This document shows, in pieces, positions 34,099 through 43,100 of a DNA stretch of 64,000 nt. The translations under genes and the position numbers were made by a program. Positions within the stretch are counted from its first letter, which is position 1. Every line of letters begins with the position of its first letter. A model generated the notes under the pieces. That model worked only from the letters and a program-made list of their open reading frames with translations, was not told the DNA's origin and searched no databases. This stretch comes from Rugamonas sp045984285. Lineage in GTDB: Bacteria; Pseudomonadota; Gammaproteobacteria; Burkholderiales; Burkholderiaceae_D. The stretch is taken from assembly GCF_045984285.3 (NCBI RefSeq), contig NZ_JBJQIK030000012.1, positions 78,401-142,400 on the forward strand, in the 5' to 3' direction.

Positions 34099-36978
34099 AT
34101 GCGAAACCTGAAGCTGCGCCCCCTGACGGGCGTGCTGGGACGGGCCTTTCCCGTCGCCGGCGTTCCCCTACTGCTGACCGTGCTCAGCGCCCCCGCCCTG
34201 GCCCAGACCGACGCCGCGCCGGCGCCGCAGGCGGCCCCGATCCAGCGGGTGGAAATCACCGGCACCAATATCCGCCGCGCCCAGGCCGAAACCGCCTCGC
34301 CGGTGCAGACGCTGAACCGGGCCGACCTGGAAAAGTCCGGCAAGACCTCGGTGGCCGAACTGCTGCAGACGCTGGCGGTCGATAACCAGGGCTCGGTGCC
34401 CACCACCTTCGGCGGCGGCTTCGCGGCCGGCGCGTCCGGCATCTCGCTGCGCGGCCTCGGCGCCGCGTCGACGCTGGTGCTGCTGAACGGACGGCGCGTG
34501 GCGCCCTATGGCCTGGCGGACGACGGCCAGAAGGTATTCGCCGACCTGAACATCATCCCGATGGATGCGGTGGAGCGCGTGGAGATCCTGAAGGACGGCG
34601 CCTCCGCCATCTACGGCTCGGACGCGATTGCGGGCGTGGTCAACGTCATCCTGCGCAAGGACTTCCAGGGCACGACGGCGCGCGCCAGCCAGGGCATTTC
34701 CGAGGAAGGCGACGGGGCCGACACGCGCCTGTCCATCACGCATGGCGTGGGCGACCTGGACAAGGACAGCTACAACTTCCTGTTCTCCGCCGAATACGGG
34801 CGCAAGCGCGAAGTGCGCAATATCGACCGCGCCGGACGCGGCCCGGTGGGCCTGGGCGACCTGCGCGCCTTCGGCTTCAGCGCACAGGAAGCGCTGGGCG
34901 GCAACGGCGCCATTACCGGCAACAATGCAGCGGGCAGCTCGATCGTCGGCAATGTGCGCAATCCCGCCACGCTCGATTACTACAGCCGCGGCAATCCGGC
35001 CGGGGTCGGCTTCACGCGCACCTTCCCGGGCGCCGCATGCTCCGGCCTCACCAGCCATCCGCAAGGCGATCCCGGCGGCGGCTGCCTGACCGACGCCGTG
35101 CAGCAGTATGGCGAAATGCAGCCGGACCAGGAAACCCTGAACCTGTACGGCCGCCTGACCTGGCAGCTGAATCCGGCGTGGCAGGCCTATGTGGAACTGA
35201 ACGGCTACCACAGCTATACCGAGGCGAATACCACGCCGTCCGGCATCAATGCCAATGTGGGCTATCCGGGCGGGCCGGTCAGTAATGCGGGCGTGGCGCT
35301 GGGCGCCGGCCATCCGGACAATCCCTACTTCGGCAGCGCGGCACGGCTGCGCTACCTGGCCTGGGATGTGGGCCCGCGCCGCAGCACCATCAAGTCCACC
35401 TTCACGCGCGCGGTGGCCGGGCTGAAAGGCACGATGGGCGCCTGGGACATCGATACGGCGCTGCTGTTCTCGCAGAACAAGGTCGGCAACGACCGTTTCG
35501 GCTTCCTGCAGCGCAATGTCGTGTTTGCGCTGCTCAATCCGACGGCGGCCAATGTGGCGGCAGCGATGAGCAATCCCGGCTACGCCGCGCTGCCTGCCGG
35601 CAGCTACTGGCGCATTGGCGAGAATGCCGGCCTGAATTCGCAGGCCATCTACGACGCGATTTCGCCGATGATCAGCAGCGACGCCACCACCCGCCTGGCC
35701 CAACTGGACTTCAAGGCCACGCGCGAACTGGGCCAGCTGGCCGGCGGCGCCATGGGCCTGGCGGTGGGCGCCGAATTCCGTTACGAGAAAGCCGAGCTGA
35801 TCCCGACCACGGGCACGGAAAGCGGCAATATTATCGGCCTCGGCTACTCGGCCTATGAGGGCCAGCGCCACTCCAGCGCCGTGTACGCCGAGCTGCTGGC
35901 GCCGGTGCTGAGTACGGTGGAAATTTCGGCCGCGATGCGCGCCGACCACTTCAAGCACATCGGCAATTCGTATACGCCGAAGGTGGGCGTGAAATGGACG
36001 CCGAACCGCGCCTTTGCGCTGCGCGGCACCTTCGCGCGCGGCTTCCGCGCGCCGAGCGCGGCGGAGAACGGCCGTGGCGGGCTGGCGGCCTTCACCAATG
36101 CGGACGACCCGCTGCGCTGCGCGCTGGGCGTGGAAGCGGCCTGCGATCCGGCGGCGGTGGCCATCATCACCTCGCCCAACCCGGCGCTGTCGCCGGAACG
36201 CTCGAAGAGCTATTCGCTGGGCATGGTGTGGGACCCGCTGCCGCGCACCAGCATCTCGCTCGACTTCTGGCAGATCAAGCGCAGCAACGAAATCAACCAG
36301 GAGTCCATCGAAGCGGCGATCGCGGCCGGCAAGGTGGCGCGCGACCCGTCGACGGCCGAGGCCGGCATTCCCGGCGATCCGGGCGGCATCACGGCGGTGC
36401 TGGCGAACTACGTGAACTCCGCCTCCACCAAGGTCAACGGCGTCGACCTCGACATGCGCAAGACCTTCCAGCTGGGCGGCGATGCCGGCACGCTGGCGGC
36501 GGACATCAAGTGGACGCACCTGTTCAAATGGGAGCGTACCGAGCGCGACGGCACGGTACGCGACTTCGCCGGCACGCACGGCAACTGCGACGTCACCAAC
36601 TGCATCGGCACGCCGGACGACCGCGTCAACCTCGGCCTGACCTGGGACCGCGGCCCGCTGCGCCTGAGCGGCGTGGTCAACTACCGCGGCAAGATGGACA
36701 ACACCTTGTTCAAGGACGATCCCGACGGCTGCGCCTTCCACTTCGCAAACGGCAACGACGCGCCAACAGGCTGCAAGCTGAGTTCCTTCACGACGCTGGA
36801 CCTGACCGCGCGCTACAAGCTGAACACGAAGACCGAGCTGTTCGCCACGATCCAGAACGTGTTCGACAAAGAGCCGCCGCTGGACCCGCTGACCTACGGC
36901 GCCGCCGGTTTCAACCCGCTGGACTACAGCGGCGCTATGGGCCGCTACTTCAACCTCGGCCTGCGCCACCAGTTCTGA
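34099..36978 (+). CDS. TonB-dependent receptor (third of three paralogues), divergent from aroG
   Basis: A 959-residue receptor with a long signal region ending near APALAQ, then QRVEITGTNIRR. The plug has TASPVQTLNRADLEKSG, SGISLRGLGAASTLVLLNGRR and AVERVEILKDGASAIYGSDAIAGVVNVIL. The barrel has LRGTFARGFRAPSAAENG and ERSKSYSLGMVWDPLPRTS. It ends PLDPLTYGAAGFNPLDYSGAMGRYFNLGLRHQF with terminal Phe. It is the closest relative of the receptor at 26699-29485: both share the GQK (S/V)F (T/A)DL plug block and a paired-Cys GNCD(T/V) loop late in the barrel. TGGAG lies about 8 nt before the ATG. Its stop codon is 2 nt from the RAYT cassette. Confidence 0.93.
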   Translation: MRNLKLRPLTGVLGRAFPVAGVPLLLTVLSAPALAQTDAAPAPQAAPIQRVEITGTNIRRAQAETASPVQTLNRADLEKSGKTSVAELLQTLAVDNQGSVPTTFGGGFAAGASGISLRGLGAASTLVLLNGRRVAPYGLADDGQKVFADLNIIPMDAVERVEILKDGASAIYGSDAIAGVVNVILRKDFQGTTARASQGISEEGDGADTRLSITHGVGDLDKDSYNFLFSAEYGRKREVRNIDRAGRGPVGLGDLRAFGFSAQEALGGNGAITGNNAAGSSIVGNVRNPATLDYYSRGNPAGVGFTRTFPGAACSGLTSHPQGDPGGGCLTDAVQQYGEMQPDQETLNLYGRLTWQLNPAWQAYVELNGYHSYTEANTTPSGINANVGYPGGPVSNAGVALGAGHPDNPYFGSAARLRYLAWDVGPRRSTIKSTFTRAVAGLKGTMGAWDIDTALLFSQNKVGNDRFGFLQRNVVFALLNPTAANVAAAMSNPGYAALPAGSYWRIGENAGLNSQAIYDAISPMISSDATTRLAQLDFKATRELGQLAGGAMGLAVGAEFRYEKAELIPTTGTESGNIIGLGYSAYEGQRHSSAVYAELLAPVLSTVEISAAMRADHFKHIGNSYTPKVGVKWTPNRAFALRGTFARGFRAPSAAENGRGGLAAFTNADDPLRCALGVEAACDPAAVAIITSPNPALSPERSKSYSLGMVWDPLPRTSISLDFWQIKRSNEINQESIEAAIAAGKVARDPSTAEAGIPGDPGGITAVLANYVNSASTKVNGVDLDMRKTFQLGGDAGTLAADIKWTHLFKWERTERDGTVRDFAGTHGNCDVTNCIGTPDDRVNLGLTWDRGPLRLSGVVNYRGKMDNTLFKDDPDGCAFHFANGNDAPTGCKLSSFTTLDLTARYKLNTKTELFATIQNVFDKEPPLDPLTYGAAGFNPLDYSGAMGRYFNLGLRHQF

Positions 36979-36980
36979 CC

Positions 36981-37036
36981 CACAGCCGAGTCCGCGACAC
37001 TATGGGGCCAGCCCCCTCGTGTCGCGGGCTCAGCCG
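36981..37036. repeat. Left REP-like palindrome of the RAYT cassette
   Basis: It begins CACAGCCGAG, followed by CCGCGACAC and GTGTCGCGG as outer arms (9 bp). Inside lies the smaller stem GGGG/CCCC in TATGGGGCCAGCCCCC. It overlaps the last codons of the RAYT gene. It is an inverted, near-identical copy of 37811-37862; the few differences include T for G after CCGAG and T for C before ATGGGG. Confidence 0.88.
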
Positions 37037-37755
37037 CTCAGTTCCCGCAGCAGCCGCTGGACTGTTCTCATCGATACGCCAAAGCGGTCGGCGAGTTCCC
37101 GTGTGGTGCAGCCTTCCGCGCGGTAGGCTGCACGGATCGCGTCGGCCATGCCGGCCTGGCGTGAGGCGCGCTGCTCGGCGCGCGTCAGCGGCGGTTTCCC
37201 AACAGCTGCACCCTCCTCTACGAATGCGCAGAACGATGCGACCTGTGCATGCCTGTCTCCCCCACTGAACTGGCCGAGGAGCCAGCTGTCGTCGACACAT
37301 CCCGGCCTTATCAGGGCGCCGCGCAGGATCGCGAAGCTACCCCAGCGCCAATCTTCAGCGCGCACCACGAGGCCGGCCCGTACCGGATTGAGCGCAATAT
37401 AACGGGACAGCGCCAGCAGGTGGCTCTGGTCCTCAATGTGCTCGGCATAGAAGCGGCCCTGAAACACGTGCCCGCTAAGCTGGTGGCGCTTATTGAACGC
37501 CTGCGCGTACTGGCTATTCAGGTGATAAATGCTATCGGACAGATTGGCTGCCGGCGTTGCCGCGAGCAGGTGGTAGTGATTGGGCATCTGGACAAAGGCG
37601 TGCACGACCAGACCGTGGCGAACCACCGTGTCTGCCAGAAAATCCAGCCAGACCAGGTGGTCGCGCTCATCGAGATAGATTGCGGCGCGCCGGTTACCAC
37701 GTGAAGTCACATGGTACAGCGCTCCGGGATAGAGGATGCGGACAGGGCGGGCCAT
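37030..37755 (-). CDS. REP-associated tyrosine transposase (RAYT, Y1/HUH family)
   Basis: About 241 residues, of the IS200/IS605-like Y1_Tnp superfamily, TnpA_REP branch: single-strand endonucleases thought to spread REP sequences. The N-terminus is MARPVRILYPGALYHVTSRGN, typical of RAYTs. The HUH motif is H60-Y61-H62 in MPNHYHLL. The catalytic Tyr is Y119 in SRYIALNPVRAG. WRWGSF follows. The C-terminus has a helix-turn-helix (TTRELADRFGVSMRTVQRLL), found in a subset of RAYTs. The frame extends 23 codons upstream into the right palindrome, but the family start is at 37755. Confidence 0.93.
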   Translation of the reverse strand: MARPVRILYPGALYHVTSRGNRRAAIYLDERDHLVWLDFLADTVVRHGLVVHAFVQMPNHYHLLAATPAANLSDSIYHLNSQYAQAFNKRHQLSGHVFQGRFYAEHIEDQSHLLALSRYIALNPVRAGLVVRAEDWRWGSFAILRGALIRPGCVDDSWLLGQFSGGDRHAQVASFCAFVEEGAAVGKPPLTRAEQRASRQAGMADAIRAAYRAEGCTTRELADRFGVSMRTVQRLLRELSG

Positions 37756-37810
37756 CCGTCCAGCATAGCGCTCGCTGATACAGCGCGGTGTGATCCGCCG
37801 CAAAGGCGGA

Positions 37811-37862
37811 TGAGGCCGCGACACGAGGGGGCTGGCCCCATGGTGTCGCGGCCTCGGCTGTG
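37811..37862. repeat. Right REP-like palindrome of the RAYT cassette
   Basis: The outer arms GCCGCGACAC and GTGTCGCGGC form a perfect 10-bp stem. The inner part GGGGGCTGGCCCC gives a smaller stem. It ends CTCGGCTGTG, directly at the tldD stop codon at 37863. It lies 55 bp upstream of the RAYT start and could form a hairpin in single-stranded DNA, as expected of a RAYT substrate. Confidence 0.88.
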
Positions 37863-39323
37863 TCAGGCGGTGCCGCCGACGGTGACGCCGTCGATGCGGA
37901 GGGTGGGCTGGCCGACGCCGACCGGGACGCTCTGGCCTTCCTTGCCGCAGACGCCAACGCCCGGGTCGAGCTTCATGTCGTTGCCGATCATGCTGACGCG
38001 GTTCAGCACCTCGGGACCGTTGCCGATCAGCGTTGCGCCCTTCACCGGATAGCTGATCTTGCCGTTCTCGATCATGTAGGCTTCGCTGGCCGAGAAGACG
38101 AACTTGCCGTTCGTGATGTCGACCTGGCCGCCACCGAAGTTCACGGCGTAGATGCCGTTCTTCACCGAAGCGAGGATTTCATCCGGATCCTTGTCGCCCG
38201 CCAGCATGTAGGTGTTCGTCATGCGCGGCATCGGCAGGTGCGCGAAGGATTCGCGCCGCGCATTGCCCGTGACCGGCATCTTCATCAGGCGCGCATTCAT
38301 CGTGTCCTGGATGTAGCCCTTCAAAATGCCGTCCTCGATCAGCGTCGTGCATTGGGTCGGGTTGCCTTCGTCGTCGATGTTCAGCGAACCGCGGCGGTCG
38401 GCTAGCGTGCCGTCGTCCACCACCGTCACGCCTTTCGCCGCCACGCGCTCGCCGATCCGGCCGGAGAAGGTCGAGGATCCCTTGCGGTTGAAGTCGCCCT
38501 CCAGGCCGTGGCCGATCGCTTCGTGCAGCAGGATGCCGGGCCAGCCCGGGCCGAGCACCACCGTCATCGGCCCCGCAGGCGCCGGACGCGCGTCGAGGTT
38601 TACCACCGCCGATTTCACCGCGTCGTCCGCATACTGCTGCAGCAGCGCATCGCTGAAGTAGCCGTAGTCGTAGCGCCCGCCGCCGCCGGAGGAGCCGACT
38701 TCGCGCCGGCCGTTCTGCTCGACGATCACCGTCACCGACACGCGCACCAGCGGACGGATATCGGCCGCCAGCACGCCGTCGCTGCGTACCACCAGCACCA
38801 CGTCGTATTCGCCCGCCAGCCCGGCCATGACCTGCACTACGCGCGGGTCGCGCGCGCGCGCCATCTTTTCAACACGTTCCAGCAGCTTGACCTTGGCCGC
38901 CGCATCCAGCGAGGCCAGCGGATCGTGCGGCAGGTAGAGCGAACGCCCGCCCTGCGGCACCATGGACGACGCCACCTTGATCTTGCCCGCACCCTGGCGC
39001 GCAATGGTGCGCGTGGCCTGGGCCGCGTCCAGCAGCGCGCTTTCGGAAATCTCGTCCGAGTAGGAGAAGGCGGTCTTTTCGCCGGACACGGCGCGCACGC
39101 CCACGCCCTGGTCGATCGAGAAGCTGCCGGTCTTGACGATGCCCTCTTCCAGGCTCCAGCCTTCGTTCTTGGTGAACTGGAAATACAGGTCGGCGTAGTC
39201 GACCTTGTGCGTGAACATGCTGCCCAGCGTTTTCAGCAGCTTGCCTTCATCCAGGCCGAACGGCGTCAGCAGTACATCGCGTGCAACGGCCAGCGAGGAC
39301 AGGTTCGGTTCAAATGGTTTCAT
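37863..39323 (-). CDS. tldD: Metalloprotease TldD
   Basis: Subunit of the TldD/TldE zinc protease, which processes peptides (microcin B17, CcdA) in the cytoplasm. It has 486 residues, the family length. The metal-binding HExxxH is HEAIGHGLEGD near residue 268. Other marks are DYADLYFQFTKNEGWSLEEGIVK and the C-terminal GVCGKEGQSVPVGVGQPTLRIDGVTVGG, essentially the canonical end. The partner tldE (pmbA) is not in the window. Its stop codon touches the RAYT palindrome. It lies upstream of and close to the amidase gene on the same strand. Confidence 0.96.
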   Translation of the reverse strand: MKPFEPNLSSLAVARDVLLTPFGLDEGKLLKTLGSMFTHKVDYADLYFQFTKNEGWSLEEGIVKTGSFSIDQGVGVRAVSGEKTAFSYSDEISESALLDAAQATRTIARQGAGKIKVASSMVPQGGRSLYLPHDPLASLDAAAKVKLLERVEKMARARDPRVVQVMAGLAGEYDVVLVVRSDGVLAADIRPLVRVSVTVIVEQNGRREVGSSGGGGRYDYGYFSDALLQQYADDAVKSAVVNLDARPAPAGPMTVVLGPGWPGILLHEAIGHGLEGDFNRKGSSTFSGRIGERVAAKGVTVVDDGTLADRRGSLNIDDEGNPTQCTTLIEDGILKGYIQDTMNARLMKMPVTGNARRESFAHLPMPRMTNTYMLAGDKDPDEILASVKNGIYAVNFGGGQVDITNGKFVFSASEAYMIENGKISYPVKGATLIGNGPEVLNRVSMIGNDMKLDPGVGVCGKEGQSVPVGVGQPTLRIDGVTVGGTA

Positions 39324-39366
39324 AGTGGAACTCTTTTGCGTTATTCGTTGCGGCCATTGTAGTGGA

Positions 39367-40164
39367 TTACATCGTGCGGTGCTTCAGGGCTGGCAGGCTC
39401 TCGCGCACGCTTTCGATGAAGCTGGGGTCGACTTCGCCATGCACAATGCCTTCGCCTTCCGCCAGCACGGATTTGACCTCGCCCCAGGGGTCGATCAGCA
39501 TGCTGTGGCCCCAGGTGCGGCGCCCGTTGACGTGCTCGCCGCCCTGCGCCGCCGCCAGCACATAGCACTGGTTTTCAATCGCGCGGGCGCGCAGCAGGAT
39601 TTCCCAGTGCGCGCGTCCCGTCGTGTAAGTAAAGGCGGCCGGCACCACAATCAGCGACACCGGCCCCATGGCGCGGAACAGTTCCGGGAAGCGCAGGTCG
39701 TAGCACACGGACATGCCGACCTTGCCCACCGCCGTCTCCACCGTGCCCACGTTCCGGCCCGGCACGATGGTGCGCGATTCGTTATAGGACTCCGTGCCTT
39801 TCGTGAAGCCGAACAGGTGAATCTTGTCGTAGCGCCCCACGTGCCGGCCCTTGGGGTCATAGACCAGCGTGGTATTGATGACCTTCTCCGCGTCGTCCGA
39901 GGCCAGCGGCAGGGTGCCGCCCAGCAGCCAGATGCCGTGCTCGCGCGCGGCCTGCGCCATGAAGTCCTGGATCGGCCCCCGGCCCAGCGGCTCGGCCTTC
40001 GCCACCTTGTCGCTGTCGCTCATGCCCATGATGGGCCAGTATTCAGGCAGCAGCACCAGCTTCGCACCGGTGGCGGCGGCCTGCGCCACCAGGCGGCGGG
40101 CGGTGGCAATGTTTTCGTCCACATTCGGGGTGGACACCATCTGGACAGCAGCAACGGTGCTCAT
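39367..40164 (-). CDS. Carbon-nitrogen hydrolase (nitrilase superfamily, NIT1-like)
   Basis: About 265 residues with the nitrilase triad: E41 in LLPEYWPIMG, K114 in RYDKIHLFGF and C154 in GMSVCYDLRFPELFR. The sequence around the Cys and the HWEILLRARAIENQCYVLAAAQGG block point to the Nit1/deaminated-glutathione amidase branch. That assignment is tentative. The open frame begins 30 codons earlier, inside the YhdP-like gene, but MSTVAAVQMVS is the family start. In other betaproteobacteria the order yhdP, nitrilase, tldD is conserved; here all three share the minus strand. Confidence 0.9.
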   Translation of the reverse strand: MSTVAAVQMVSTPNVDENIATARRLVAQAAATGAKLVLLPEYWPIMGMSDSDKVAKAEPLGRGPIQDFMAQAAREHGIWLLGGTLPLASDDAEKVINTTLVYDPKGRHVGRYDKIHLFGFTKGTESYNESRTIVPGRNVGTVETAVGKVGMSVCYDLRFPELFRAMGPVSLIVVPAAFTYTTGRAHWEILLRARAIENQCYVLAAAQGGEHVNGRRTWGHSMLIDPWGEVKSVLAEGEGIVHGEVDPSFIESVRESLPALKHRTM

Positions 40165-40184
40165 GGCATTTCCTTTCGCTGGGG

Positions 40185-43100
40185 CTACTGGCTGCGGGTG
40201 GGGACCGCCTCCAGGCGATTGTTGTCGAGCTTGGTAATTACGGGCGCCTTCCACGGCCCCGTCACCTGCATCTGGTAGGTGAGCGCCTTCATCACGGGCG
40301 CGCTCAGGAAGAGCTGGGCGAGATAGCTGCCGAGGCCGATCACCGGGTTGACGGCCAGCGCATACACCAGCGGCGCCGTGCCCAGGTTGACCTGCGGGAT
40401 CACCACCACGCGCAGATTGGTCGATTCGTGGGCGATGTCGGCCGTGCCGTCCATCAGCACCGTGGCCTGTACGCCGTGCATCTTGAGGTTATCGGTGCGC
40501 ACGATGCCGTGGTCGATCACCGCATCGGCCGTGATGCCGTCGAAGGCCAGGCCTTCCGAGAACACGTCGTGGAAGTCCAGCTTGAGCAGGCGCGGCAGTG
40601 CTTGCAGGCTCAGCACGCCGAGCAGCTTGGCGGCGCCCGGGTCCTGCTTCAGGAACTGGCCCTTCTCCACATTCAGCTGCAGCTTGCCGGACAGGGTGGG
40701 AATATCCAGCGCATAGGGCAGGTCCTGCCAGGAGATATCGCCGCTCAGCTTGCCCTTGCCGCCGCGCAGGGTATCGGCAAAGCCGAAGCGCTCCAGCAGC
40801 TTGCCCGCATCGTGGATGTCGAGGTTGAAGTTGAGCGAACTGTCGTGGTGCTCCTTGTTGGCCACCCAGCGCCCGGTGCCGTGCAGCTCGCCGTCCGCGT
40901 TGATCAGGGCCAGCTTGCTGACGCGCCATTCGCGCGAGGTGGTCAGCAGCGCGTTATAGGCCTGCAGTTCCATGCGGCCCAGCGAACGGTTGAACAGTTC
41001 GAAACGCTCGGCCACGATATCGAGGGCGGGAATCGACGGCGAGCTGACGGAACGTTCCAGCAGCTCCTTCACCTCGCCCGCCGCCGATTCGGGAATGATC
41101 AGTGTGGACAGGCGCGCCGTGACCTTGCCGATGCCGCGGCCGGTGGGCGCTTCGTTCCAGCTCAGGTAGCCGCTGGCCTGCTTCGAGTCGATGCTGGCCT
41201 GCCACAGCGATTTCTGGTGCGTAGCCCCCACCACCACGTCGTCCAGCTTGCGGCCGTCGACGATCAGTTCGGTAGCGCGGGCCGCCACCGCATCCGGCAC
41301 CACATACTGCGACAGGTCGGCGCCCTCTGCCGCCGGTGCTTTCGCGGCCTCGGGCGGGCCGGCGATCTCGCTGCCGAGGCTGGTCCACTGGTCCACGTCC
41401 AGCGACTTCAGGCTGGCATTGATCATCATGCCGCTGTCCGGTTCCGGCGCCGGCACATTGACGCCGATGCCGCCGCGCACCAGCTTCCACGGGCCCTTGT
41501 TCTGCTTCTGGCGCTGGTAGCGCGCGGCCACGCCGGAGCCGAGGGTGATGCGGATATCGTCCTGCGCCAGGCCCGCCTCGTTGGCGGAGCCGCCGTTCAG
41601 CGTGAAGCGCAGCGGCAGCGTGTCGGCCGCCGCTTTCTTCAGCGGGGCCGGGAAATCGAGGCCGGCGCCGGCCAGCGCCGATTCCACCACCACCTGGTAC
41701 TGGTGGTCATGCGCCGTCACCATGCCGCTGTAGCGCGTGCTGCCGCTGATCCGGTTTGCCAGGCGCTGCATGGCCGGCGCCGGATAGGTCTTGCGCAGGC
41801 CCTCGGCCGTCACCGAACCGCCGAGCCGCACCTGGATCGTGCCGTCGCGCTGCGTGCCGCCCGCGATATTGATCGGGCCGCCCAGCAGCGTGCCGTTGAG
41901 TCCGTTCAGGTTGACGCCCTTCTCGTTGAATTCGATCTTGCCCGTCGCCAGCAGCACGGGCGGCATGTCGTGCCACAGCGTTACGTCATTGCCCTGCAGC
42001 GCCAGCGTTCCCAGCACCTTAGTGTCGCGCATATGCTCCAGCGGCATGCTGAGCTTCAGCGCCAGCTTGGCATTGCCACTGGCCGTGCTGTCTTCGGTGA
42101 AGTGGCCGATCCAGTCCAGCACCGGGCTGGCCGCCACATACTTGAGGAATTCCTGCATCGGCCCCATCGCCGTGCCGTCGATTTCCAGCACGCCGTTGTG
42201 GTGCGCCAGGTCGGGAATGACCGCCTTCACATTGGCCAGCGCCACGCCGCCGGTGCGGGCCGTATCGGCCTTGATTTCCATCCGTGCGCGCTCGAACAGG
42301 AAGCTGCCGCGGATCTTGTCGGCCTGCGGCCACAGCGGGGTCTTGCCGTCCCTGCCGTACCAGCCCGGTTCATAGTTCAGGCGGCCGTCCACGATGCGCC
42401 CGCCGATGCGGAACTCGCCCTTGCCGCGGTCCGGCGTATCGGCGGCGAAGGGGAAATGCGCCAGCTCGCCGCGCAGGCGCAGGCTGACGTCGCGCGCCAT
42501 GCCCTCTTCCAGCGCGCCGCTCAGCCAGTGCTGCAGGTGTTCCGGCGTTTTCAGCGGCAGGTAGCGGCCGATACGGTTGATCTGGAAACCGTCCAGCTTG
42601 CCGCTGAAATCGGCCACGCCGGGGCCGCCCTTGCCGCCGCGCGGCAGCAGGTGGGTGCCGGAGAGGGAGGCGCTCATGCCGTCCTGCACCAGGTCCAGCT
42701 GGTCGACACTCAGCTTGATATTCGCGGGATCGTCGAGCTGCCAGCCGGCGTCCAGCTTCAGGCTCTCGAAGGGCATGTCGACTTCGGCGAACCAGGCCGG
42801 CATGCGCAGCACCAGGCCCGGCGCATCCAGCCGCAGCCGGCCGCCCTTCTCGCTCGCGTCTACCGAGCCACTCAGCTTGTCGAAGCCGGGAATATTCGGC
42901 AGCGCAGGCAGGGCAGGACCGCTGCCGCTTTTCGGCAGCGCGGCGCGGGCAGCGACCGGCGACAGCCCCAGCTCCTGCAGCTCGGCCTGGATGCGGTAGT
43001 TCTGCGGCGCCGCCGCACTGCCCTGCCATTGCACGCTGAGGTTCTGCACGCGGCCGCGTGGCGCGGCCTCGTCCATCAGCGCCCGCACATTGGACGGCAG

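Larger units (their letters stand above)
36981..37862. mobile_element. RAYT cassette with near-identical palindromic ends
   Basis: An 882-bp unit made of a REP-associated tyrosine transposase gene between two inverted copies of a ~52-bp palindromic sequence. Its left edge is 2 nt from the stop codon of the TonB receptor and its right edge directly abuts the stop codon of tldD. Both host genes are therefore intact, and the element fills the whole gap between these convergent genes. Confidence 0.85.

Noticed and set aside
37756..37824. 23-codon upstream extension of the RAYT gene
   Set aside because: It reads into the palindromic end of the cassette, and the family N-terminus begins at 37755.
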